This document shows, one piece after another, positions 53,417 through 64,000 of a DNA stretch of 64,000 nucleotides. A program made the position numbers and the translations under genes. The notes beneath the pieces were generated by a model. The model was not told the origin of the DNA. It searched no databases and was given only the letters and a program-made list of their open reading frames with translations. Every line of letters starts with the position of its first letter. The stretch's first letter is position 1. This DNA is from Diprion similis (taxonomy: Eukaryota > Arthropoda > Insecta > Hymenoptera > Diprionidae): assembly GCF_021155765.1 (NCBI RefSeq), contig NC_060113.1, positions 10,307,001 to 10,371,000 on the forward strand, in the 5' to 3' direction.

Positions 53417-55529
53417 TTATTGATCAAGATGTGGAGACTCACTGGCGAATAGAAGCGAAAAAAGGAGTGATTTAAATATAGGTAAGGAGCTCGCATTAAC
53501 AATTGATTGGGGTAATGAGTGCCAAAAACGCGCTCCGGAGATCTGGAGAGAATTTGTTAACGATGCAGTACGATGTTGAGGGATATGGTAGAAGTTAGTT
53601 GAAGCAGGATGGCAAGATGATCGTCGCAGGGTTGGATCCTCAACAACCAAAAGTTCACTAATATAGCTAGCAATACTACGATAACGTATATTATACATAT
53701 AAATTCCTAGGAAATATAGCCTACGATTTCACACCGATAACCATCCTAGGCGATGACGATATGGGGTAATGTGTTCATCTCTTCTTATACCGAAAATAAA
53801 TCTAATGGCGCAATTAACAAGACGCTGGAGCTTCGTATTGAGCTCGTCAGTTAGATCAAAATAAACCAGACAACAGTGGTCAATATATGGAAAGATGAGG
53901 GTTGTTACAAGTTTAGATTTAAGCTGCTGAGACAGAGAGTTTCTGTGGTGTTTCAATGTGTGGAGCGTATAGTGAACTTTCTGAGCAATCGTAGCAATGT
54001 GACTGCTCCATGTGAGATTGGAGCTCATTACTATACCGAGATTTTTAGCTTCTGATACAAACGGAAGAGAGACACCATCGACAACAATCGGTCTCAAGCT
54101 GCTAATATCTATTGACCTGACGTAGGCATCACTACCCAGAATCATGACTTTGGACTTTGACAAATTTAACTTCAGCCCATTGAGATTAGCATAATTGAAA
54201 ATAGCCTCTGCATCGCGCGCTATTAGGTTAAGTCCTTAAGCAAGGTTGGACGGTGGAATAGTCAGATGAATTTGCGTGTCATTAGCAAAGATCATGTGTT
54301 CGGAGTAGCTTAGAGAATGACTTATATCATTGACAAAAATCGAGAACAAAAGGGGACCGAGCACCGAGCCTTGTGGAACGGCCGAGGACGTAGGCAGCCA
54401 TTGCGAGACCTCTCTATCCTCGTCGATCACAGCTTGAGTTCGACCAGTAAGGTAATGGAAAAACCACGATAAGGTGGACATCGAGAAACCAAAAGATTTT
54501 AATTTAGCAAGAAGACGAGTATGCGGTATAGTATCAAATGCGTTACTGAAATCGAATAAAATCAAAATCGTAACCAGTCGTGCATCAATCCCCTTTCGAA
54601 CATGGTCACCTACTTTAAGCAGCGCAGACTGGGTGCTGTAACCAGAGCGGTATCCTGATTGCCTCGGATCAAACAAATTATTGTCCTCAATAAATGACAG
54701 AATCTGCTGACGCACAATCCTCTCAAATATCTTTGATACCTCTGGGAGATTAGCGATAGGCCTTGTGTCAGATGGAGATATCGGGGATCGGATCTTCGAC
54801 AGAGGTCTGATAAAAGCATGTCTCCATGCAGTAGGAAAGTAGCCAAGCCGGATAGACTCGTTGAACAAAGTTGTAAGGAGAGAGGAAATTACTGGAAAAG
54901 CAGAGTTCACACAAAAAAGTGGAATGCCGTCAGGGCCTACGGAATAAGAACGGAGAGAAGATGAATTTATAATTTCGAGTATTTTTTCCGAAGTAGTTGG
55001 AGAGAGAGAGAATTGCAGCGGTGAGTCAGGTAGAGGTGAAATGATTGAGATAAACTCGTCATAGGAGCAAGCATCGGCAAAATTTGAGATGTTGGAATAG
55101 AAACTATTCAGCTGATCTTTTGTAAAAAAATGTAGAGGAGAGGAGAGGAGAGGGTAGATTTGATCAGACCTAAGCGCCTGAGTTCTTTCCACATTTTTGC
55201 AGGATCAGTAATTTCCGCTAATAAATTATACTCGTACGCACTTTTAGCTTGTTTTATATCGGAAGGCTAGTACATTTCTAGTATGGCGATAAATTTCAAA
55301 ACCTAGCAAGCTGTTTGAGCGTTTCGCTTGTTTGTACAACACATTCCGATTTCGTATGCGATTGCGAAGGTCGTCTGTCAACCAAGGAACCGGCGGTTTA
55401 GTTACCGTGAAAGTACAAATCGGAGCATGGATATTAAGTGCATCCAAGAGGGACAACGAGATACCCTCAGTCAACTTGTCAATGTCGTTATTCGAAGTAC
55501 AGTGCACATACTCTAAAGCTAAAAGAGAG
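53417..55529 (-). pseudogene. LINE copy 1 (CR1/Jockey-type) with disabled RT
   Basis: From 55529 leftward come the end of an endonuclease-RT linker (PWLTDDLRNRI at about 55380), then RT in 55192-54236 (FNESIRLGYFPTAWR, SGYRSGYSTQSALL, VPQGSVLGPLLFS). The catalytic box reads FAND in place of the usual FADD. A stop at 54236 interrupts, and the thumb and C-terminal part follow at 54163-53729 and 53698-53417. The endonuclease is missing. The 5' side ends where the tail of LINE copy 2 begins. Confidence 0.85.
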
Positions 55530-57396
55530 ATTGATTGATTGATTGATTAAATTTATTGATGCCTTAGCGAACTTTGGGGCATAGAAGTAAAAGCTACAAT
55601 ATATAAAGGTGAATATTCAATACATAGAGTAGAGATAAGCGTGTGTACGCACGATGACTTAATACTAACGAGCAGGGATACAATGGCAAAAATACAGCAA
55701 AAGATAAGCATGAGTACGCATGATGTCTTAATATTAACGAGCGGGGATACAATGGCATAGGTCCAGCAAAAGCGAATAGTACGGGCGGAGGTAGAAATCG
55801 GAAGAATAACCGCCATGAATAGTAAGTTATGTAAAATAGACTAACTGGGTAAAATGAAGATGATAATTACTAATGTAAAAATAAAATAAAGTAAAATACA
55901 GTTGAATACATATGTAAATATATGAATAAATAAATAGAGCAACTCACTCTTGCGTGCATTGAGATGATGACATGAGATAGTAATAATAACGCATTTTTAG
56001 TGGTTGTACATAAATTTAAACGTAGAGACATTAAAATAACCAATAAGGGCACTACGTGATTTCCGGTTCTGGAGTCTCGCCGGTCTCGAGTAAGAAGAGA
56101 TGGGAATACAGGTTTGATTTGAAGGAAGTGAAAGAGGTAGCCGCAATGAGCTCGGGAGGAAGTGAATGCCAGAAGTTGATAGCGGATAGGAGAAAAGAAT
56201 TGCGATAACAGACGGTCCGATGGTGAGGGATGAGGAAGAGAGGAGATGGCGCCACAATCCGGTTGGGACGGGTGACACGAGGACGGACGAAAAGCTCAGA
56301 GATGTAGGATGGAGAGGTCAGGTTGCATACTTTATACATAAAGCATCCCAGGAAATATAGTCTTCTGCTAGTGACGCTCAGCCAACATAGTTGCCTACGA
56401 TAGGGAGTTATGTGTTCATCGCGTCTTAGGTCGAATATGAATCTGATACCACAATTCACAAGTCGCTGCAGTTTTATATCGAGTTCTGAAGTGACGTCGT
56501 GGTACACAAGACAGCAGTAGTCGATTAACGGAAAAATTAGAGATGTTACAAGTTTAATCCTGAGTTGACATGATAATGAATTTTTGTGATGCTTTAGTCT
56601 AAAGAGAGCAAAATGTACTCTTTGAGAGATTAGAGAAATATGACTCGTCCATGATAAATTCGATTTCATGAGTACACCAAGATTGCGCACCTCGGTCACA
56701 TACGGAAGTTTGGTACCATTAATTGTTATAGGTGAGAGTAACTCAAGATCAAAGGAATTTACAAGCGGAGTACTACCACAGATCATTACCTTGGATTTAG
56801 AGAGATTAAGAGAAAGACCGTTCTGAGACGCATATCTCGCAATCGCTTCTGCATCCTTTGCAATAAGAGAGAGACCATGGGCGAGTTCTGATGGGTAGCA
56901 ACTAAGATAAATTTGAGTGTCGTCGGCAAAGATCATGTGGTTCGAGTATTGAAGAGAATTTGGGATGTCGTTTATGAATAAGGAAAAGAGCAGGGGTCCC
57001 AGAACGGAGCCTTGCGGTACTCCCGAAGAGATAGGCTGTGGACAGGAGTAGTCGTTGGTATCGCTGGCAACCACTTGTGAACGTCCAGTTAGGTAGGAGA
57101 AAAACCATGTCAAGGTGGAACTTGAGAAGCCAATTTTACGCAGTTTTGTGAGGAGGAGAGGGTGAGAAACAGTGTCGAACGCTTTGCTGAAATCGAAGAG
57201 AATGAGAATGGTGATTTTACGTTCGTCAATGTTTTTTCTGATATCATCACAAACTCTGAGTAAGGCCGTTTGTGTACTGTAACTGGTTCTATACCCGGAC
57301 TGACGTGGATCGAGAATATTGTGACGTGTGATAAAATCGGAAAGTTGTTTGTGTACGATCTTTTCGAAAATTTTGGAGAATTCTGATAAATTCATT
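55530..57396 (-). mobile_element. LINE copy 2 (CR1/Jockey-type), 5'-truncated
   Basis: The frame 57395-56052 gives 447 uninterrupted residues of RT and C-terminal domain, with SGYRTSYSTQTALL, FDFSKAFDTVSH, GVPQGSVLGPLLF and the catalytic FADDTQIYL intact. It lacks the endonuclease and RT start, as expected from 5' truncation during target-primed reverse transcription. About 520 bp of 3' UTR follows and ends in a GATT microsatellite on the plus strand (55530-55548). The copy is younger than copy 1, whose reading frame it abuts. Confidence 0.87.
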
Positions 57397-57423
57397 CTAC
57401 AGAGAGAGAGAGAGAAAAAGAGA

Positions 57424-57468
<45 letters not shown>
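57397..57468. repeat. (GA)n microsatellite
   Basis: An impure GA tract at the truncated 5' end of LINE copy 2. Confidence 0.9.
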
Positions 57469-57470
<2 letters not shown>

Positions 57471-60400
57471 GATGTGGCTGCATGCGCTGCAGGGGGTTGA
57501 GGTGTGTGTGTCGAGAGAAGTTGGCGTGGGCTACAGCAAGTCCTCGAGCGCCCCTTTTATACCGTGTTCAATTATAACAATAAAGTGGTCAGTTCTTCTA
57601 AACCAGGCGAGAAGATTGTATCGGCTTCTCCCCTTCCGAAATACCATATTGCAATAGAGCAAATATAAAGGTCTAGCTCTCGACAACGCTAACATATCTC
57701 TATTGAATCATGATCAATTTAACATTTTTTTGTACTTCTTGATACTTTCACCTTCATCATTCTAGCATTGGTGTCCAAGAAGAAGCGTAGCTCCCAATAT
57801 ACAATATATATTTTTCAAATTGTCAAGTTTATATATCTGTCTGAGATATGTATTACCTGATTCGTGTCGTCCCTTCTTGAGTGTCCCTTGTCCTCTTCCC
57901 GCTATCATTTCTCTGCCATCTTCTCTTTCTCCCACTCTGCCCGATCCGCTTCTAACTCCTGGCACATCCGGATATATTTCCCGTGATCTTCTGCGGTCTT
58001 CTTTCTCACCATCGCCAACTTTTCCACCTCTGCCCCAATGCGGGCGTTTTGTTCATCAAACATCATTTTATGTGACAACGAATTGTGAGGGGAAGTATTA
58101 TGTGATTGACAAAATAGATTATGTGCGGTCAAACGAATTTGCTGCTGTCCTGCTGCTGTCGAAACCACTCATTTGCATAAATGACACTGATGGGTATTAC
58201 CCTCGCCGAAAAAACGAACTCCCTTGAGCCTCGCGCCATCTATGGCAATGATAAGGATAAAGTATTGTTCGCGTGCAAGAACATTGTGAAACTGTATGAC
58301 ATGCACGATACCGCTACAGTTCACGATGGTCGGTGATTTCAATAACTGTGGACTGAGTCTAACGAATGGGTCACCGCAACGCTGAACCACCCACGGCCGT
58401 CGAGCAATGAAGGTGATTACACACGGAAGAGAACTTCAAGCATGGCGAGTGATCCGCAGGTAAACGAATAACGCATGAAAATTTGTTTTCGGTACACTCG
58501 CACTGAACACATAATGCCGACTAGAATATGAATGAACTGGATGAAACAGACAAGTACAATTATGAACAAAAACACATGTATCAGTAAATATCAAAAGTTT
58601 TCACCGATAAGCTCCTCAGTGTTACGCAGTCTACGTTTGCCACGCTCTGGGTCTCATATAAATCCACAAAACAGTAGTGGGGTACGTAACGATGTGTTGT
58701 ACCGGCAAAGTCATTTCACCTTACAAATACATTGAGTCGTCGCTCATGCCTGTAGTGATTTTTATTGGATTTTGTTCAGACGACTTCTCAATTTTTTGTT
58801 TCATTCCGTACTGTGACCTTTTGTAGATTTTTGTTCAGGAAGAAGAAAATTGCACGTCTGCTCTACTTCTACCGGAAAACCTGGTGATCATGTTTCAACC
58901 GATTCATGAGGTATACCCGCGAGCGAGGTCTACCTTGAGCGTCCGCACTGTAGGAGTCCATTGGGATGGTATTCAACATCCCGGTTGACCGCACCAAAAC
59001 CGCACAGAATAAGAAGCTTGATTCGGCGACATCTGCTTTTGTATATGGGGCTTTCCACGCCAACCCAACGGTTGGCTATGGCATTTTTTAATTTCACCAA
59101 GGATTTTTTCTACGTTCGTGCGACTCCGGAAAAGCTTTCATGAATTGTTTCGAATATTTCGATTCTCTCGGCTGTACCCAGAGATTTTTGAAACCCATCG
59201 CGAAAGCACCGAAATTAATTCTTCTAAACAAAAAGAAAAACATCCGGCTTCCGAAACGAAACATTTTTACGGTAGATTCATAGTGAGTCGTCGGTTTTTT
59301 CAACTTTCTTAAAAACCAATATTCCACTTTCTAAATCGTTTTTTTATTTATTTCAATACCCGTTAAACACCTATTACAATACATATCGCATCTCCGATCT
59401 GATTACTGATTTTTCGAATTGTTTCTCCAGTTCTGCAACACATTAAAAAAAATTTCGCACACTTTTTATGAAGAATGATGATTCAAAAATTGTTCCGAAC
59501 AAAAAATATTTTGGAACCAGAGAAGCAATAAGAAAAATCGGTATTTCGATCGGAGATGCGACGTGTATTGAAATAGATTTGGGTTATAGAAATAAAAAGG
59601 ATGATCAAGAAAATATGATATAAAAAAATAGACACAAAAAATATAAAAAATAATTTAAAAATGAAGTCCAACCGTGAATCTGATGGGACAATGTATCATT
59701 TCGGAAACCAATTTTTTTTTGTCCGAACACCATCAATTTGGGATGTTCTCGAGATGGGTTTAAAAAATTGATCTAAATTCATGAAAGCTTTTCAGGAGCG
59801 CGATTCTGGATCTTTTTAACGCCGCTAACGACCGCGTTAACGCTCAAGTTAGCGACCCTAGCCGAGTCTATAGCAACCACATAATTTTCAACCGGTCGCT
59901 ATCTAGCGAGCAATATTGCAACAGATTTTCGCGAGGCTAGTGCTTGTAGCCAATGAAAGTCCTCTATTTCGTACCAATTTGGGTATGTGCGTAACAACTC
60001 TAGCGGCATTTCTACATTCTGTGGTGAGTTTGAAAAAGAAATTACCGCGTCCTTTTTATTGAAACTTTTTTAAATAAATGTATAAAGGAAACCAAAGATA
60101 ATGAGCTAAATACGGATTTTTACAGTATAAACGAACTTCTTTTAATTCATAAAAGAATATGTTCATCGTTATACGTAGGTACAAGTATGTATGAATGATT
60201 GATGCTGTAGAATTGTTTAGTTTATGGCGTCGTTTTTTCAACGCTTTTTTTTAATAAGTTTCATAAAATACAATACATAAATTGTTGATATGAATATATA
60301 TAAGTACCTACATCCAAATAAAATATATTTGGATATTTTCTATTTGAAGTACCTTCGGCCGAAACCTCGAATGGGTTTTTCGCGCGCTTAATTCAAGAAA

Positions 60401-60600
60401 AACCATTCACCAATTCGGCAGACAGTTTTGGGATATACGTAAAAGTTGTTGGGTCATATTTATCAACCACTTTCTTTACTTCACGATTTATCCAGAAAGT
60501 ATATCCACCGTGTAATCAAACTACATGTTTATACGTAAGATCAAATATATCAAATAAATTGGTCACAAAAGTGAATAAATATGGGTATATTTTTGCAATT
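57469..60600. other. low-information sequence, no supported gene
   Basis: A minus-strand frame at 58168-57905 encodes a charged coiled-coil stretch (VEKLAMVRKKTAEDHGKY) and may be a fragment of a transposon ORF, but nothing around it supports a gene. Other frames are short and without motifs. 59340-60560 is very AT-rich. A GC-richer patch near 59820-59950 has repeated gcta/tagc words without a clear repeat unit. Confidence 0.55.
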
Positions 60601-60611
60601 TATTCGAATAT

Positions 60612-62591
60612 ATAATTATACTTTAGCTCAGACATCAAACAAATCCGCGGTCCAAGAACTAACTTGAAGCAAAAAATGTACATCGTTGACTACATGTCGA
60701 CACATTCCGATTTCGCCGCCGGGTGATTTCGCGGGCCGACGGGTGCCGCGACCGCAAAAAAAATATGGGAGGATATTGCTAACGAAGCAAATGCCAGGGG
60801 GCCTCCAAAGACAGTGCCGCAATGGCAAAAGGTATAATTAATGCAACTTTGAATTTCAGATCATAAATATTCAATTCATTACATGTATATAATAAACGAT
60901 TCATTCAATTTGATTAGACGTGGAAGGATTTGAAAACCCGGGCACGGAAGAAGTCCACCCAGCTGGTGGCTCTTCGTAATCGAACTGGCACTTTCCCCGA
61001 CGACGCCGAACCGCTGACAGAAGACGACAAAAAAATCTTGTCGACAATCGGTTCGGCGGCGGTCGAGGGGCAGATTGATGTCCGCGACAGCTTGCCTGAA
61101 AGTGTGGTAAAAAATTTTGAATAAAATACAGCAAAATATTACCAATAATTCGGAACTCTAATGAATGATTTAAATTTTCATGAATTTATTAAAAACGTGT
61201 ACTCACTTCATATGGTATTATATTTACATTTGATCTAATTCTAATTATTCAGTAAATTATTTATCGTTGATCATGTAAATATTTATTATATGAAGACTGT
61301 ATTCATACATTCATTTTTTCTTGATACGATAATTGAAACATTACATGTTTGTTGAATTTGTAATTGGTAATTATATAGATCAATCGCTCTAATAACAATT
61401 GACAATGACTGACAGTAAATATATAATTAGTATAAAAATCGTCAATTACGCGATAAATAAAGTACCTTATTATTTCAATAATCAATTGGTCATTGCAATT
61501 GAGTGATTGCGCTATCAGTATTATCAATATTCATTTCATCAAAAAATTAATCAATCTATATTACGTGAATACTATTATCAAATTTCTTTAAACAAAGTGT
61601 AATTTAATCTACCTACTATAATAGTATACCTAAATATGACAGTGACAGCAGGAATAATAACATCCAAAAATATATTGTTTCATATGCAAGGCGTCTTTGA
61701 GGAAGATGATTAATGGTGAGGATGTCGTTGATATATGCCGTGGCAAAAGTTTATTTGAGACGTACAAAATAAAAAGGGAATTCATTGATCGAGCTGACGC
61801 AGATGACGGTATACTCGGTTAGTGAAATCATCAAGCAGTTTTTTGACGATTTTGAAAACGTGGCACTTAAACTTTATTAAAGACCACCAAGCCTGAATAA
61901 AAATATACACATATATTTTATGTAGCTTCAAGTTCACAAGCCAACGCCAGGCAGTCTGCCACATTACCACCCATACATACACAACAAACATCATCATCAT
62001 CATCCACCACACAAGCACCTGCACACATGACACACACAGAGTCCTTACTCACGCACACACAACAAATAGCCCCATCACCACTCACACAAGCACCAGTAAC
62101 ACACACGACACACACAGAGTCATTATCTGCAGGGACACCACCCATACACATACAACAAACATCATCATCATCATTCACCACACAAACACCTGCACACATG
62201 ACACACACAGAGCCATTACTGACACACACACAACAAACAGCCTCTTCATCACGCACACAAGCACCTCATGTCACACTGTCTGCACCCACAAACACACGCA
62301 AACGAAGAGCACCAGCGAAGAAGCGTCCTAGCGAAGAGAGGATGTCGCTGTTTGTTGCTCTGCAACAAAAACAAAATGAAATTCTGGAGGTTAGATTTCA
62401 TTAAATACATAATATTTCAAAAGTTACATGGTTTTAAACTCACACATTTTAAATTTGTATAATTTTTTCTGTAGAGAATGTCGGAGGCCATGTTGATTTT
62501 GGCTCAAAATGAGTCCAAGCGACTTGAGATTACCCATGAACTGTTAAAGCGTCGCAAGACGGATGAGCTGGAAACAAACGAAGACCTTTAG
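60612..62591 (+). pseudogene. Harbinger Myb/SANT-like DNA-binding protein, spliced, one in-frame stop
   Basis: Exon 1 (to 60831) has a Myb-like domain (NLKQKMYIVDYMSTH...WEDIANEANA), with an in-frame TGA at 60724. Exon 2 starts at 60918 after tttgattag and joins in phase (WQK/TWKDLKTRARKK). Its end is uncertain, near 61106. A further exon runs from about 61926 to 62389 with a Thr/His/Gln/Ser-rich repeat region and a basic patch (RKRRAPAKKRPSEE). The last exon, 62475-62591, joins in phase and is a helical acidic tail. In Harbingers this protein carries the transposase to the nucleus and to transposon ends. The TGA suggests this copy is dead unless it is a sequence error. Confidence 0.68.
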
Positions 62592-62890
62592 GCACTTTTC
62601 AAAATTTAAATTATTAATAAAACTATTTTGATAAATGATAAAAATTTAATGATTATGAAATTAAAATCAATGAATATAATATGAATGTTGAACACTTAAC
62701 TTATTTTCGTAGTATATCTGAAACAATCCCCGAAAAAGGGGTTCAGTCGAGGTAGAATACCACCTGAACATCTTACACAGCGTAGCGGTCGTGAACAATC
62801 TGCTCACGTACACGTCGACCTTCGCCAAGAAGTGCTGCTGGTGCTTCTGCAAGTTCGGGAACAGGCCTAGGCAGTTCTGCGGAAGGAGCG

Positions 62891-64000
62891 TCACCTCCTT
62901 CCTCGGAGTCGTACGGTACGTGACGTAACTGGTACGTCATCCAACGGTAAAACACCATAGTGCAAGCGCATATTGTGCAATGTTGCACATGCGTTGACTA
63001 TTCTGCCTGCCGCTTCGTGGTCGTACATGAGGACGCGTTGCTATTGCGTAAAAAATATAACTCGCTTATGCATTGTCCCAAAAATGTTGGTAAATTATTG
63101 GCGCAATTATCTTGCTTAGTTCATAGTGCAGCTTGTGGCTAATTGTCGTCAAATAAATACATAACCGACCTGCGATAAGCATCTCCAGACCACCTTGAGC
63201 ACTCCAAAACAGCGTTCGATGACAGAACGAGCCTTGCAATGAGCTGTAGTGTATGCGAACTCAGCGGTCCCAACTCGAGCGTTAGTGATTGGCGTCATGA
63301 GCCATGGCTTTAGGGGATAGCCCGAATCTCCTGGAAAGAGTGAGGTGAGAATAGTTGAGGAATATGGTACTACGGTGTGTAGAAATTCAAAAAAAATTTA
63401 AAAAGGTTTAGAACCTGCTGGATGTCGCACAATGGCAGGCATTATTCAGTATAATGAGTATTTACCTAGCAACCATGTTCCATGTTCCCCATCTCCATAG
63501 CACATTTCCATGAGTGTCCTCACCGGAGATTGCGTCCAAATCGCAGCGTCATGACGTGAGCCAGGAAACCTGGCATTCACGTTCAATATGCGCAGATTTG
63601 GATCACACACCTAAAATCAAGCATGATTTTAAAAATTGAACCTAGTAGTATTAATCAGAGCGAACAATGAGTTAATTTCAACTAACCATCTGAACATTCA
63701 AGGAATGGTAGCCGTGGTGGTTCACGTAGGCTTCTTCGTGCTCTTGCGGAGATAGAATTGCAATGTGCGTGCGATCAATAGCACCAATCGCTCCAGTGAA
63801 CGGTTGAGGCGCTCGTGGAAATTTGCGACGAGCTTCCTCTCGCTGCTGCGGTGTTGCCGGAAACTTGACCCATTGCTGCAGCAAGTGATCGTTGATTGCC
63901 GCCGACACCGATTTCAAGCAGCGACTAACCGCAGTTTGGCTAATCGCCACCATGAAATCTTGCCCTATAGCACGCTGGTATGAACCAACGGCATAGAAGC
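62891..64000 (-). CDS. PIF/Harbinger transposase, spliced, N-terminus outside the window
   Basis: Four exons with GT-AG borders join in phase: 64000-63687, 63610-63466, 63330-63171 and 63040-62891. The first has the helix-turn-helix-like region (ISQTAVSRCLKSV) and the first catalytic Asp (GAIDRTHIAI). The second has the second Asp (SRHDAAIW). The third has the catalytic Glu (SVIERCFG). The fourth has the family motif ACATLHN. A stop at 62891 comes earlier than a nearby alternative-frame C-terminus (GRRVREQIV at about 62800), so a late frameshift is possible. The triad is intact. The transposase cuts and rejoins transposon ends, usually at TWA targets. Confidence 0.83.

Larger units (their letters stand above)
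60612..64000. mobile_element. PIF/Harbinger DNA transposon, right end outside the window
   Basis: It has two convergent spliced genes typical of the superfamily: a Myb/SANT-like DNA-binding protein on the plus strand (60612-62591) and a DDE transposase on the minus strand (62891 to beyond 64000). I could not place the terminal inverted repeats. The left one should lie upstream of 60612 and the right one past the window end. Confidence 0.8.

Noticed and set aside
57820-58227. 135-codon plus-strand frame near 58 kb
   Set aside because: Pro/Ser-rich without a domain, and the opposite strand has an equally open coiled-coil frame. No support for either.
61918-62256. 112-codon minus-strand Cys/Val-rich frame
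   Set aside because: Antisense of the Thr/His/Gln repeat exon of the Myb-like gene. The Cys-Val repeats come from aca/cac repeats.

Overview
The window is animal, most likely insect, heterochromatin-like DNA built almost entirely from repeats. There are tandem satellites, Ty3/gypsy LTR retrotransposons with tRNA-Leu-type primer sites, an errantivirus-like element with a chuvirus-like envelope, a Polinton/Maverick, CR1/Jockey-type LINEs and a PIF/Harbinger transposon. I see no ordinary single-copy host gene, no rRNA or tRNA gene and no CRISPR array. Genes with GT-AG introns, AT microsatellites and this repertoire fit an arthropod, perhaps a hymenopteran. That assignment is inference.

Layout. 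1-1655: a ~530-bp satellite. 1656-7663 and 21893-23658: one array of a ~279-bp satellite, split by a gypsy element (G1, 7664-21892, target duplication CAGC). The 3' LTR of G1 is itself split by a second gypsy element (G2, 13815-21451, 284-bp LTRs). 23659-34187 on the minus strand: a gypsy element (GA) lacking its 5' end, with pol, a 145-aa ORF, a broken chuvirus-like glycoprotein, a polypurine tract and a 1.6-kb LTR. It is interrupted by a 2.46-kb solo-LTR-like insert. 34188-45684: a decayed Polinton/Maverick with ~0.8-0.9-kb terminal inverted repeats. 45685-50654: a decayed gypsy element (GB). 50655-53085: a young, short LTR element encoding only gag and protease. 53417-57396: two LINE copies on the minus strand. 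57397-60600: low-information sequence. About 60.6-64.0 kb: a PIF/Harbinger transposon with a Myb-like gene and a transposase convergent on each other, running off the window.

The main novelty is G2. Between pol and its 3' LTR it carries a deoxynucleoside kinase (19106-19782) with P-loop, substrate and lid motifs intact, behind a splice-acceptor-like sequence. Directly beyond it, on the opposite strand, is a small cysteine-rich gene (20301-19839) with a 79-nt GT-AG intron that joins two exons in frame. The arrangement suggests a retrotransposon that picked up a nucleotide-salvage enzyme, which could raise dNTP supply for reverse transcription, plus an antisense gene whose intron survives retrotransposition because it lies antisense to the genomic RNA. 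Gag-pol expression appears to use a -1 frameshift at A-AAA-AAC.

The second theme is virus-related cargo: a chuvirus-type glycoprotein in the env position of GA, and virion-type genes in the Maverick (capsid proteins, packaging ATPase, adenain-like protease, parvovirus-like PLA2, core-type peptide). Most of these carry stops or frameshifts.
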